This document shows, one piece after another, positions 22,641 through 36,200 of a DNA stretch of 64,000 nt. The position numbers and the translations under genes are program-made. The stretch covers positions 36,662,769-36,726,768 of the forward strand of contig OY978528.1 of the NCBI GenBank assembly GCA_963854835.1, written 5' to 3'. The notes below the pieces were generated by a model, which was not told the origin of the DNA, made no database searches, and worked only from the letters and a program-made list of their open reading frames with translations. This DNA is from Megamerina dolium. Taxonomy: Eukaryota > Arthropoda > Insecta > Diptera > Megamerinidae. Each line of letters starts with the position of its first letter. Positions within the stretch are counted from its first letter, which is position 1.

Positions 22641-25600
22641 TTTTTTAATTTTATATAAAAATATTCTTGATTGCTATTTTCAGTTTTTATCAGATATGAG
22701 AATTAATTGTATAGTTTATACATATATTAGCTAAGAAAAATATATATTTATTTACTCTTTTATTACACTCGAATGTTGAAGAATGTGCTTCTAGCTGTAA
22801 GAAATGAAGATATGGAAGGTATGCAAAAGTATATAAATATATCTGAGCCGATTAGGCATGTTTTCTTGTATTATCGAATATGGCAGGAAATATAGATCAA
22901 TCGATTTAGTTATCGGTTCATAAGATTTTACAGCCCCTCAAAAGAAAATCATAGTTATTCCGATAGGCCACATGAATTGACTGTCCCTAAATCGTTTCCC
23001 TTAAGTCAGATCTGGCTTCCTTCGATAGCGTCAAAAATCCGTCTGCTCAAATATTTCGTGAGACTGGTTTTGAAAACCATAATAACCCATAATAACAACT
23101 AACAGTCAAAACTAGAACTTGCATATCTGAATCCGAAGTTTTGTACTTTTTTCTTCCTAACTCCAAAAAATTGCATTCGCTATATATTTTTTAATATACC
23201 GATGAAATATTTACTACAAAATCAGAAGATAGTTTTGCTATTCTGACTCTAATAAAAGGCGTAAAGTTCATAGAAATTGTTTAATTTAGACACTTGCACC
23301 ATACAATTTAAAGAATGTGATTTATTTTAGAATGTTTTCTTCAAAATATTTTCTCTTTTGGTGTGGTTTTTTTGTTAAAATATGAAGTATATTCGTCCTC
23401 GGGTTCAGACTTAGTTACCACAGTAGTCCAACGTAAATCTAGCAATTTTTTAATAAGAAAGGAATAGGAAATGGATAGCAGTTTTTGCGAGTTCATTTCT
23501 TAAATCTTTAATTGAATATCGAAAATTGCAACTTCGAGCTCGCAAAAACTGTAAACTTTATAATAAAAACTATTTAGCTTTTATCATGAATTATCATAGT
23601 AAAAGTTTTGCAGCTATAACTTCAATTATTCCTACCTATTATTACACTCGCATACCAATAGATGAATTTATGCTTTTGGCATACAAAATAAAGATCATTT
23701 GCCAATTATATAATTAGTCTAGTGAGCAGTTAATAGAATATATTTATTTATGCAATATTTATCATACCAAATACCTAATAACAACATCATCAACAACAAC
23801 TGTAGCAGCAATAATTAAGCTAATAAAATTCCATGAATTTGCAAAGTAACCAAATACTAATTGCATTTGATAAATTGTTGACATTTTCTTAAAATCCGCT
23901 TATACGAATACCATCAGTTCCATAAAAATTTTTCATTACGTTAATTGTATCGACCAAACTCATTTTTTACCTTGTCAATATGCATTGATGGTATGTGATA
24001 TATGTATGTGCATAAGTACATATGTCTGTTTATAGATAATCATATAGTATTACTTATTAGTAATGATTTTTGGTAAACAAGGACATTGACTAATTTAAAT
24101 AAAATTGTAATTAATTTAAATTTGATTCCATATATTTAGCGAATTTGAGCTATGCTTGTATACATGCTGAAACAAAAATGTCCAAACACATGTGCACATG
24201 CAAACACAAATGCCAATAAAAAGAAACATTCACACATATTGCGTTGCAGTGACAAAGTCATGCTAATGTTCGCCTTATTAATTTATGGCAATTTAAATGC
24301 CAACAGGAATTCCATGGAATGTTGTTAAATTTGATTCTTGACTTTTTTTCTTGTCTTTGTTCATTTTTTACCTTTTCTTTGCTTGCTTTTTTTGGCCATC
24401 TTTATTAACACCAATTTAACGACTGGCGATTACTACCACCATCACATATACCATATGTAGATATACTTACGTAAGCTTAACTCGAATACTTGAATGTGTT
24501 ATACGAATATTAATTTTACACCTGAACCTGAACCTGAACCTGAAACTGAATCATGTAGTGTGGTGTGGATTAATGTGTGTGTGTACATATGTTCATATAT
24601 GCTTACTTAACATTGACCCTACTCTCTTATATGGTTTATATTTGATTTCACTTTTGTCGCTGGCATCATCTACAATTTATGTGCCAATATTAATGAAGCT
24701 CCTTTTTAAAATTGTCATAAATTAGCATTCAAGCATTGAAGTACACACATTTCGATACGGTTTTTTTTTTTTGTATTACTTTGTTGATTTTACGCGAAAG
24801 AATATTTTATGTTCATACAAAATAAAAATGTATGTATGTGTATGTATTAAGCTATTGTATTATGTGTTATGTTTATGGTGTTGCATGAAATTAAAACATT
24901 TGTTTTCATTTTCATTTGCAACAACCCACAAAAAAAACGAAAGTATTTATTATAAGCTACGTATGTATGTGTATATGTGTGTGTGTGTTGAACATGCGTT
25001 GTGTGGTGTTATTGTGTTACTTATCTAAATGCACGCGTATTAATGGCATGTGTCATGCGCATGGACTAAAATGGACAAAACTACAAAAACAAACAGATTA
25101 TAGCGAGTACTTTGTATATATAGATATATCTAGGTACCTATAATAAAATAAAATTGAAATTATCAATTACCGATTCCTTCTCCCCCACACAACATTATAA
25201 AAACTCTAATAACATTTCGAACCACACAAGACGTCATAAAATCAAATATCCCAGTTTTACAAAAAATAAATAACAAGAACCAGCAGCACAGTTATATCAT
25301 CATTTAAGTCGATTGACCAAAATCATTTGAGCAAATATCTATTATTTGCAACAATTTAAGCAACAAATTGCTATGATGACGTTTAGGCAACAGCATACAT
25401 GTGTATGGGGATATTAAAATATCTAGCATCTACCATACAGCAGTAAACACGTGTAAATATGCACATACATACAACGTCAAGATTATGTTATAGCTTCGTG
25501 TAGCCAATGTCCAATCTTTCATAATATTACCAGAAAAAAGGTAAAAAAATAGAAAATATTGTATTAATAAGAAGGAGAGAAAACATTTAGTTCTTTTTTT

Positions 25601-26929
25601 TCTTTTTGTTATTTACTATATCCAACAATTTTCGTATATGTATATTAAAATTTAAAAAAAAAATTTATTTTTTATATTAAAATTACGGTTTTTATCAGCG
25701 TAACATTAAATTTGTTTTATTTGATCACATCTACCTTTATAAGAAGCCGAACTACACCTTTTTCAATAACAACTAAGGCCTCAGTAGATTTTCTAAAAAC
25801 TGTAAAACTGAACTTAGCACTTCGAATTCTTCTGTTATCTGTAGATTATCTATTGGAAACAAATATGAAATATGAAATATGAAATATCTTTTTCCAAAAG
25901 ATTTAGGTCACAAACGGCTTCTTATGAGCCGAACATTATAACATCAATCAAACTTTATGTTTCGCTGCTAAATATAACAACTTATATCATTTTTGTATGA
26001 AGAGTGAGGCACGTTAATGTATATAAGTATATATACATATCTATGGAGGCCCATAATTTTATTTTTTCCTTACTTTATACTCTACAGCAATTGCATCATA
26101 ACAATTTACTATGCATGCAAACACTCATGCTTAATACTCATGATTTATCAATCCACCCAATCGCACACATGTGCTAGCATATGCTGTGAAATAAAAATGC
26201 ATTCAATGTTTATTTGAATAATTGTTGGTACTACAGCAGAGACCTCCGAAGAGATCTGCTCTTCATTTTTTTATATAATTTTCCACCTATATTTCCCTAC
26301 TGTATATGACATAAAATATGACATACAACATGCAGCACATCAACGTTAGTAAGTGATTGACAAAGTCTAATAAAGTCATAATTGTCTGTGTCTATGCTAT
26401 TTGGAAAATCGTATTGTATTAACGGCTCTTGTACGGAAACTAACATCAAAGCATTTAAAGCTATTGTACAATTTCATTATGATAACATGACTAGTTGAAA
26501 AATTCCCAAAATATATCTATTAATTTTCTTAAAGGTAAACATTACCCTATTAGAAAATTCCAATAAATCATGTTGTTATAATAGCAGGCTGCTGTTTCAC
26601 GACAATGTAGTCCTCTCTCCACCTTTTTTGTGTTCGATGGATGGACACAGAAGTTAATTTGTTGAAGAATAATTCTGAAAGACTTAAACACAATATTGCA
26701 AAAAACATAAAATATTCAACTCCTATGTTGACAGTACTAAAATAAAAGTTCGTTAAATTTTCACCAAGCACATTCAAGTTATTGATTTTTGCTTAGTTTA
26801 GTTAGATCATATTTGAGACCACCGAATGTGAATATCAAGCCGGATTCTATATACTATGAGAGAATCTATTTCTTCATTTTTAACAATAAGGTGCAAGATG
26901 AACAAACCACAAATGTTTTTAAAAATCCA
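22641..26929. other. Long intergenic stretch, no gene recognised
   Basis: About 4.3 kb of AT-rich sequence. The only local structures noted are a short CCTGAA tandem run near 24521-24545, GT/TATG-rich runs near 24580 and 24960, and a triple TATGAAA near 25860. Open frames up to about 85 codons are low-complexity. Confidence 0.5.
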
Positions 26930-27860
26930 CCACTTAACTCAAGCTTTCGATAAAGTATGGCACGATGGCCTTATTTACAAACTCAAACTATTACTGCCTG
27001 CAAATGTCTCCTCATTGCTTAGTAGCTACCTCACGAAAAGACAATTTCTCGTACATCACAAGGATTACACAACAAATCCATTGGATATTCACGCTGGCGT
27101 TCCTCAAGGAAGCGTTTTGGGCCCCTTACTGTATCTCTTATACACTACAGATATGCCCAGCAATAACCACACATTTATATCGACCTTTGCAGATGATACG
27201 GCAATATTGTGCTCTCGCTCTAACCCCATAGAAGCTACTAAACTCCTGCAGACTCATGTCGATTCTCTCGAAATCTGGCTAGCAAAATGGCGTATAAAAG
27301 TCAATGAATCAAAGAGCGTACATGTAGCCTTCACGCTAAGGCCAGATACATGTCCCCCACTTAAAATTAATGGCCAATCAGTTCCACAATGTTCCTCAAC
27401 AAAGTTCTTGGGTATTCACCTCGACAGAAGGCTGACCTGGAAAAATCACATAGAGGCAAAGAAAACTCAGATCAAGCTTAAAATTAATCAGTTATGGTGG
27501 CTGATACACAAAAGATCAAAGTTGAATCTCGAATACAAAGTGCTATTATATAAAGCAATCCTGAAGCCAATCTGGACTTATGGTATTCAGTTTTGAGGCA
27601 CCGCATCTCCCTCAAATATCGAAAAATTGCAGCGAATACAATCCAAGTGTCTGCGAATTATTGTAAACGCGCCTTGGTATATGAGGAACGTTAACATCCA
27701 TCGAGATTTAAATGTACCCACAATTTCTGAGGAAGTTGCAATGTCCTGCAGAATCTACATTCAAAAATTACACAATCATCCGAATCCCCTTGCTAGGCAA
27801 TTGTTGCTGAGCAAGGGGCATCGTCGATTAAAAAGAAAAGACACACTGAATATGCTGTAA
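26930..27860 (+). pseudogene. Jockey-type reverse transcriptase, one in-frame stop
   Basis: One frame runs from HLTQAFDKVWHDGLIYKLK (RT block with the first catalytic Asp region) through AGVPQGSVLGPLLYLLYTTD and STFADDTAILCSRSN (FADD catalytic box). It continues to SSTKFLGIHLDRRLTWKNH and then the thumb. A TGA at 27594-27596 interrupts it where GIQFWGTAS would be expected, so a Trp codon has become a stop. The frame then continues with LQRIQSKCLRIIVNAPWYM to the real end at 27860. The loss of frame is limited to that single codon, so the copy is relatively young. Confidence 0.9.
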
Positions 27861-28018
27861 AATTGCTACATCTCGCGACTCACCAAATTGTGATGGAACG
27901 TAGGGGATATCACATAGTTTTATTTAGTTTGTAAGATTTGAATACTTATTGTTAGTTTCTTGTATTTAAGAAAGATTCAATAAAAAAAAAAATAAGCTAA
28001 CAAAAAAAAAAAAAAAAC
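26930..28018 (+). mobile_element. Jockey-type LINE, 5'-truncated copy
   Basis: The second half of a Jockey-clade non-LTR element: reverse transcriptase, C-terminal region, then a 3' part with AATAAA near 27979 and an A-rich tail to 28018. The same 3' sequence (ACCAAATTGTGATGGAAC, then TTAGTTTGTAAGATTT) recurs in the nested copy at 52460-52740, so both belong to one family. The 5' end is missing, as is usual for target-primed insertion. I could not identify a clear target duplication. Confidence 0.88.
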
Positions 28019-29432
28019 TTAACTATTACAGCAAAGTGACATCTCGGTAATTATCAATGAAGGCGTTCAGCACTTTTTAAGAGCAATAAATTCGGGTTTT
28101 TGTGTTGAATTAAACATTGCATCATCACTTCAGACCTGAGAATACAATATAATCAATTGGAAAATATACATATCTTCATCTACTCGCAGGTACATATGTA
28201 TATGGAAACTGGAATCAACCAACATCGATACTAACTATTGATGCACATTTTTTGAAGAGCAGAAATTAACAAAGAAAAGTCTTCTCTTTCCAATCTGATT
28301 AAAATTCCTTCATGGTAAACGATTTTGCAACAATGCAGTGGTTATAACATTCAATAGTTCGACACATCATACCTTCAAATCTATTGAACATCACTGAAAA
28401 AAATCAAACGAGCAACAGGTAGTATTTGTACTGTTTGTAAGGATTTGTTAGAATGTCTCGCATATGTCTTTATCAAATTTATGCATATGTTTTACCTAGT
28501 ATAGTTGCTATATTATTTTGGCAATAAATATTAATTTTCCATAGTATTTTTAACCCTATGATTTTTCTCTCAGTGATAAGATCAGCCATTGCCTTGTAGA
28601 GCTAAATGTAAAAGTGTATTCGTGATTTAACGATCGCTATAAACGATTCTTTTTTAAGAGAATTATATTTCAATCCCGAAATAACTGATATATTCTATTA
28701 TTGATATGCGATAATCCCTATTTGCTAAGTATATTTCATAATTGATTTCCTATGATTGGAAGTACAGGATATAATACTGCATTAAACAACAACATATAGA
28801 AAGTTTTTCCAACTTCTCAGAATCAGAATGTAAAAATATAAAAAAATTTATCAACGTTATTCTTAGAAGAGTATACACTTCAAATAATATAGCTTAAAAT
28901 GAAGCCCCTCTCATCATGGTGGTAATTTCTTTTTAATATTTTACCAATGCGTAGGAGGTTTACAAACAAATTTACACTCATACACAAATATTGTTCCTTC
29001 TCACATACGAGTAAGAACAACGCCAAAAAGATCAACAATATAAAATCAACAAGATGGGATCAACAATTAGCGATTATTATTGCTCTTATCATTACCATCA
29101 TTGTTGCATATTTTTTGCAAGACAGGAAAACAAAAAAATATACAAAAATAAATGTATGTACGTATACACTAGCCATTGTCATGCCAATGGCTTTATAAAT
29201 CTATATGCCTGCGGCAATAAGGTATATTGCTTTCAAAAGGGAACAATGTGATTTCTTGGCAACTTGTACTAGCTTGCATTGAAATATTTCAAATTTCAAC
29301 ATACATGTATTGTATTCCTTCTTTTATTTTATTTTACCTAATTTCATAATATTCCATTGCAGAAACCTAAGGAAAGTCACCAAAATTAAAAAACAAAATT
29401 GTCGACATCAGATGCTGATAAATATGAGTACT
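28019..29432. other. Intergenic stretch, nothing recognised
   Basis: About 1.4 kb of AT-rich sequence between the Jockey tail and the SINE. I see no gene, terminal repeat or duplicated segment. Confidence 0.45.
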
Positions 29433-29444
29433 TTAATAACATGT

Positions 29445-29762
29445 AGGTAGGGTGGGTGCTGTAGCTCAGTGGTTAGTGTGTTGGCCTTCTGATCTGTAGG
29501 TCGTGGTTCAATCCCCGGCTGATGCATAACAAATTTAATATCGAAAGGATCTTTCGAACGTTACCCACCTGTCGGCATGCAATTGGCAATTCTTCCGACA
29601 GTAACAACTTGCCATGAAAAAGCTTATAGGAGAAGTCTGTGACAAAGCTCAGAAAGGGTTCTGCCTAATACTGTCCAAAATTTAACACGCACAACAGTAA
29701 TGGAAGAGAAGCTCGGCCAATGAGCCCTTCGGGGCTTTAAGTACCACATATTAAAAAAAAAA
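29445..29762 (+). mobile_element. tRNA-derived SINE, full-length copy (plus orientation)
   Basis: The head begins GGTGGGTGCTGTAGCTCAGT with the A box, and GGTTCAATCCCCGG is the B box. The body and the CCTTCGGGGCTTTAAGTACC tail with an A run follow. The target duplication TTAATAACATGT (12 bp) lies at 29433-29444 and 29763-29774. It sits about 0.5 kb upstream of the polycystin-like gene, in the same orientation. Confidence 0.9.
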
Positions 29763-29774
29763 TTAATAACATGT

Positions 29775-30265
29775 TGCATTTACAATAAACTGAACCAAAA
29801 AATTGCTTTTCTTCATTAGCAATTTGTTTGCATTTTTCAATTCAATTTTTTCCTTTTGGTAATTTCTTTTTTGCATTCGCTCCGAAATACCCTATGAAAT
29901 GCGGCAATGGCACCGCATACCAATGGAATGATAAAATTAATGAACTGTCAGCAACGACAAAATGTTGCTCACAAGCGAACGCACACAAGCGTCTTGTAAT
30001 GCGCAAAAATCCATTTAACCAGAAACAAGACACAACATGAAAACTGAATCAAGATGAATCAATGGTATATACTATTTGTATTTATTTAGTCGTGCCGCAA
30101 GAGAAACTGCAACAACCACAACAACAATAGTATTTGCAATGCCAATGCTGCAATCAATCTTCTATTCGTATCAATGTCTTCGAAAACTGACACCGCTGAA
30201 TATCAAATTTAAGTGTATTTTTAAATAAATTTTCATTTGCACCATTGAAATTTAATTCAATTAAA
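29775..30265 (+). other. Upstream region of the polycystin-like gene
   Basis: The stretch before the ATG at 30266 must hold the promoter and 5' untranslated region if no further upstream exon exists. I see no clear TATA box or initiator and cannot place the transcription start. It contains a CAA run near 30112-30127. Confidence 0.4.
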
Positions 30266-33200
30266 ATGTCACACACCGAGAACACAACTAGAAAATTGTA
30301 CAAAATCGAAAAAGCGACACTACGAACAGTCCTCCTCATAATCATCACAGCAGTAGCGGTGGCAGCAAAACCAAAAATGTGTGACAATAAAAAATGTCAA
30401 TATGAAGGTGTCTGCACTGTGGTTAGCGGAGTATTCACTTGCACCTGTATCGGTTCCACATACTTCCAGGGTAAGTACTGTAATGAAATGGTCGATAATT
30501 GTGCAGCAAATCCATGCCAAAATGGCGCTACATGCACCAGTGCTATTGGACTATATATATGCGCTCCATGTCCCAGCGGGTATGCTGGTCAAAGATGCAG
30601 TATAAGAGAATCAACAGAACTATTTACTAAATGGCACTTCCTCACCAATCATCTGGGTCATTATGGCAGTGAGCATAAAATATTATCAACTGTGGAAACT
30701 TTGGGTAACACCGCATTTACGTATGAAATATTAACCGATACCATATCGATAGATGGCTTCGAAACTGATTTCACAGACAAATCTTCACGTTGGTATTTTT
30801 CCGATAATTTGATAGCTGTGGCACACAAAATGGGACTCAGACATGCCGATAAATTGCCATATCATAAGGGATATTATCATGTGTCTAAGACAAAATTTTG
30901 GCTAGAGGGATCACATGTGATTAAATGTTCCATATACGATACGGAAATGGCAAAAAATTTATATGTGGAACACTCATTCGTCGTGGAAATATTACTGCCT
31001 AAAAATATTGATTGCATGACACATCTCGAATTTGCACATTGCTCTAATCCTTTGAAACCACTATTTTTGGATATTGCACGTTTTAATAATTTTGAGCCGA
31101 TAATACGTAGACGCTGTGCTAAAAATTCAAAAATGTCCTTTCGTTGGTCGGTTTTCAACAGCATAGAAACAGGTTTGTCAAAACCACTAGATATATACGT
31201 CATACACTATGTGCATGCCCTGACAGCTAGTGCTTATTTAACTACAATTTCAATTGTACTTAAAGAAAATAAATAAATGAATATGTGAATGACTCGTCAA
31301 ATTCAATGCGCAAATAAAAAAAGTGTGAGCTACAATATGTTAGGGATGGGATGAAGTTTAAATGGCACCGCCTCAAAAAACACAAATACTGACAAATAAG
31401 TCCACAACTACCAATAATTCACTACGAGGGAGGGGACCCCTATTAAATTTCTGAGGTTCTTCTTAAATTCTTAGGTTCTTGTTAAATTCGTACCCATCAC
31501 TACGAAGAATCGGCTTTGTAGGTATAAAATATCATATATGACTGACCTCAATTAATTTTTCCACTGAAACAGTTTTTTAGAACATAAAAATAAATAAATA
31601 TGTGGCACTTAAAGCCCCAAAGGGCTCATGGGCCGAGCATTTTTAGAACATACTTACCCCCTTTTTCTACTCCTTCGGTGAGCGCTCTTACGAAGTCAAC
31701 ATTTTCACATATAACTCTCACCGCTCTCAGGGGGCATCTAGAAAGGTAACTTTTTCCCAGAACAACTTCCAACTTCCTACATTTACCCGTTAAAGGATCT
31801 CCCTCACAAAAAAAATAAAAATAAAAATAAATATGTGGCACTTAAGCCCCGAAGTGTTCATTGGCCGAGCTGCTCTTCAATTATTGTTGTGCATGCTAAA
31901 TTTTGGACAGTATTAGAAGGGACCTACTTATTTTAGCCGGTTCCGAACGGCAGAACCCGTTGGTTCTGCAAGTTGTTACTGTCGGAAGAATTGCCAATTG
32001 CTTGCCGACAGGTGGGTACCGTTCGAAAGAAAAATCTTTTCGGTATTAAATTTGTTATGCATGAGCCGGGGATTGAACCACGACCTACAGATCAGAAGGC
32101 CAACACACTAACCACTGAGCCACGGCACCCTCACAAAGTGACCCTAAAAATGCCGGAAAATTGCTTCATCACCCCCATATTTATCCCCTTAGAGGGATTC
32201 GTACAAAATTATCGTAAATACAAAAACAAAAATCTACAAGTAACCTCATTGCTACCCGAAAATCGCCTTCAGGGGAGGAAATAATATGACCAGCTACCAT
32301 AAATGTTGCCTCCCCAATCTCTTCCAAAAATACTTATCCCCTATATCATCGTTGTAAGAAGTCACACCTTGAGGGGTGAGATCAAAAGAGGCTTTCGCCG
32401 CAGCCCTTCGCCCATCCCACCCTTACCCAATTCTGGCACGCACATTTTTTTACGAAATCTTACAATGACACGCTGCATACGTCACTACTCTATATCTAAT
32501 ATACTTTCTTTATTATACAACATTGTACTCCATTTCATGCAAATACACATAGTTCAACTGCATGATTTTGGTCCAACGGCTACTACACTACTGAAGGTAC
32601 CACCCTATCGTATGTGGTTTAATTATCATGGTGAAGTTATGCAATCATATTTGATACGAATCGAGGCACAAGAACTTGTTGGAAGACGTACAATAACAAA
32701 TATGGCCAGAGTAAGTATAATAATTGGTAAAATCATAGATATTATATTTACCTCCACTGCCACAACGTATGTAAATATATTATATATTGATTCGATGTAT
32801 TCCAGTAATACCAGAAAATACGAGGGTGCATCAATAAATCCCTGAAAACCAAAATATGGAAAACCCAATTGGGCAAAAAAAAAATTTGCTTCTGAAACAA
32901 AACCTTGGAAAATATTATGGAGATTCTTCTCCATCGCTTAAAACCATCCATCATTGGTTCACTCAATTTCGGTCTGCTCGTACCAGCACAATCGCCTATC
33001 AAATCCACTGCATAATATTGAACGATCAGCGAGTGGAGGTAGGTAAACTGGAAAAGGTTGCTGGTTTATCAGTGGTTCTGCGATTTCAGTTTTTAATAAA
33101 TATTTGGGCGCTTTTGAGAGAAAAAAATTCTACTCCACCAGAACAGCGCACCGGCGCACAAGGCCGCAGTAGCAATGGGAAAATTGCATGAATTACGTTA

Positions 33201-36200
33201 TACAACATATTTTCTGCATATATCGCCCTGTTTTCTATTTCCAAATCTGAGTTAAAACGATACTATATTGAAAAATATGTTTTATTGCCAAATAGGGTGC
33301 TCCAAAACTCTTCAGGGGCTTATTGATTTTTAACCACTCTAAAATTTAGTATGTTATGAGCTTTTAGAACAATAAAGGTTACTATGTTTTTCTCAATATC
33401 CTTTTATATAATGCCAACCATTCCACAGTGTTATGTCTTCGTCGTGACAAAACCGGTGACAGCCATAATAGAGGGTGGTGAAATGCGGGAAGTCAGTGTA
33501 AGCGAATCGTTTCTATTGGATGGCTCTAAAAGTCGTGATTTTGCTCTATCACCACAAGCTAAACAAGATATGACCTACAGTTGGGATTGTACATCAATTG
33601 ATGACCCAGATAATACATTTTGCCATCATAAAATTGGTAAATGTAAGTAATAAAATCATCCTTTACACTGAAAACCACCAGCATCCTCATTCAATGTAAT
33701 TCTTTTTTTTTTCAGCCAATACATTCAATATTCGTTTCGGTCAACTGCAACTAGGTAAAACCTATGCATTTACTCTTAACATAGGATCGAAAGTCAATAT
33801 ATTTAGTACTGACAATGCTAAACAAACAATTAAGACGGTAACTGAAAAGCCACTCTATATTACAATAAATTGCATTCGAAATTGTGAGGCAAACAAATTC
33901 GTAACTGGTCAACTTATCCATCTACAAGCACATTGCTTTAATTGCATTGGCCTTCAAAAGCTCATGGTATACGCTTGGTATATAGATGGAAGCAGTATTG
34001 GTGACACAAAACGACTATTATACACCGCTATAGATAAAAGTCCATTAATTGTAGACTTGGCAATCTCAAACGGTGATCGTCAGGGTAAAGCTAGTATGAA
34101 GCTACTGAAGAATAATTCACCATCTGGTGGAGATTGCACAATAGACCCCAGTAATGGTATTGAATATGAAACAGAATTTCATATTTCATGCACAAATTAT
34201 AAAGATGATGAACAGCCCCTGTACTATCAATTTATTGCTGCAGATTTTACACTCGATCGAACAAATGATCCGACAGCCCATGTTCGCTTGCCACAATTGA
34301 GTGGCTTGAAAGTGAAAATTTGTGATTATCTATTTGCCTGCACCGATAAAGAGATACCGGTTAGTGTCTCAGCAACCAAAATGCCTACAGATGTAAAGGC
34401 GCTTAAAGAATTTCTTAAAAAGCCAGAGAACAACTTACCTCGACTCTTTGACAATGGAGATATTGAGAGAGCCATATTGCTGATAAATACCCTTGCCAAA
34501 CGAGGAATACAGTCGGTAGGGATGGCTGTTTATGTGTTCGATCAAATGCGGTCCTTTGAATTACAAACACTTTTAGAAACAGAGCAAATGATGCAGATAA
34601 CGAAAAATCTAGTGGCGTCCCTTCAACCACTTGATAATAAGAAGGCTGGTGTTATAGCGAAATATTTTGGAAAACTTTCCTATGGTTTGGATAAAGTTAT
34701 ACATGATGGTGAGGTGAAAGAACTACAAAGCGAGCCGTATATTGTATTTACAAATGAAATTACCAATTTGCTGGCCACATTTTCCGAAAAATTAGAAGAT
34801 ATTGCAGAAGTACAAACTATAATGATGACACAAAATATTGGTACTGAGAATGTGATTGAAGAAAAATACGCAGACTTTCCAAAATTTGACAAAACTGTTC
34901 TGCCGAGGGTTGAGAACTGGTTGCAGGCGTCCATACAGCTTCACAGGTGTCTGCATAGAATCGGGGTTGCAGCCACGAATATGCATGAGCCCACTGAAGA
35001 GGCACTCTTAGTGGACCGCAATGGTGTTAAAATGGAAATTTTATCATTTGAAGATGCACAAGAACAGCGTATAGTTAAGACGCAAGCCGAGGCCACATCC
35101 ATCATTATGAAACCTAATATGTTAGCTGAACTGAGACAACAACTTAAAAGTGATCATATATTGCTGCAGGTGATCACACTGGAACAAAATCCATTTTGGT
35201 GGTATCCCAACGATCATCCACTCAGCACAGAAATATTTTATTTAAGTGCTTTCAGTAGAAACGCTGGTCTAAATACTAATACTCAGCTTCGCCATCACTT
35301 TCAGTTTCGTACAAAACTGTCTCCTCCTCCATCACTATTTGAAAACTCAATTGAACCATTGAGTGGCATTTTGAAATACCCTTTAGAAATGCCAATTTTT
35401 CAAGTTAATTTGCCGGCAAATACTGTGTTGGTTATTACATTTGTCCAAACATCTACAAATTTATGTGCACTGCTGAGCTTAAATATAAAACCACGTGGAT
35501 ACATGGTACGCAAATGTCAATTTCCTGTTAAATCACAAAGCACACTGCAGTTAATTAACGAACATCGGATACAGAATAAAGCTTATCTCGCTGTTCTCGC
35601 TGCTGATGAGGCAGTCTCAAAGGCTACATTCAAATTTATGCTGACCTTGCGCCAGTGTCTCTCATGGAGTTTCAAATTACACGATCCGCAATGGACATCT
35701 GCAGGCTGTCATCCCACATTAGATCGTAGAATAGATGATACAAGCTTACTCTGTCAATGTCAGCATTTATCCAGTTTCGCAGGCAATGTCTATCCTACTA
35801 GCGGCGAAATTGTATTAGGCGATCGAATATTATTGGATTATATGCCAATAAATGGATCAATGGTTGCATTTTACCTTTTACTCACCGCGCTTTTCGTAGG
35901 GTTTTTGCTCTTAACTTATCGCCACCTCAAAAGGGATAAACAAAATTTAATCACCGATATCAAAGACTTCAGTGTAGATAAAAGGGCAGATATACTTGTA
36001 CACATCAGCACTGGCGGTCAATGGAATGCTGGTACCACAGCAAATGTTTTATTAACTTTTAAAACACTGTATTCTTTCAAGAAATTCATTATCTATCAGG
36101 ATCCAGACGACCCACATTTAACTCAAAACTCCACACGTATTCTCAAATTATCACTTTCGAATGATGAGCTTGTTGTGCCAGTAGTCATCTACCTTAGTCA

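Noticed and set aside
29460..29530. tRNA gene candidate with good A and B boxes
   Set aside because: The head lacks a normal anticodon stem and continues into a repeated SINE body with an A-rich tail and target duplication; the same head occurs in other copies.
31173..31276. Reading the first polycystin exon to its stop at 31276 as a complete single-exon gene
   Set aside because: The last codons after 31172 do not fit the REJ pattern, whereas splicing from 31172 to 32553 restores it in phase and joins to the downstream exons.
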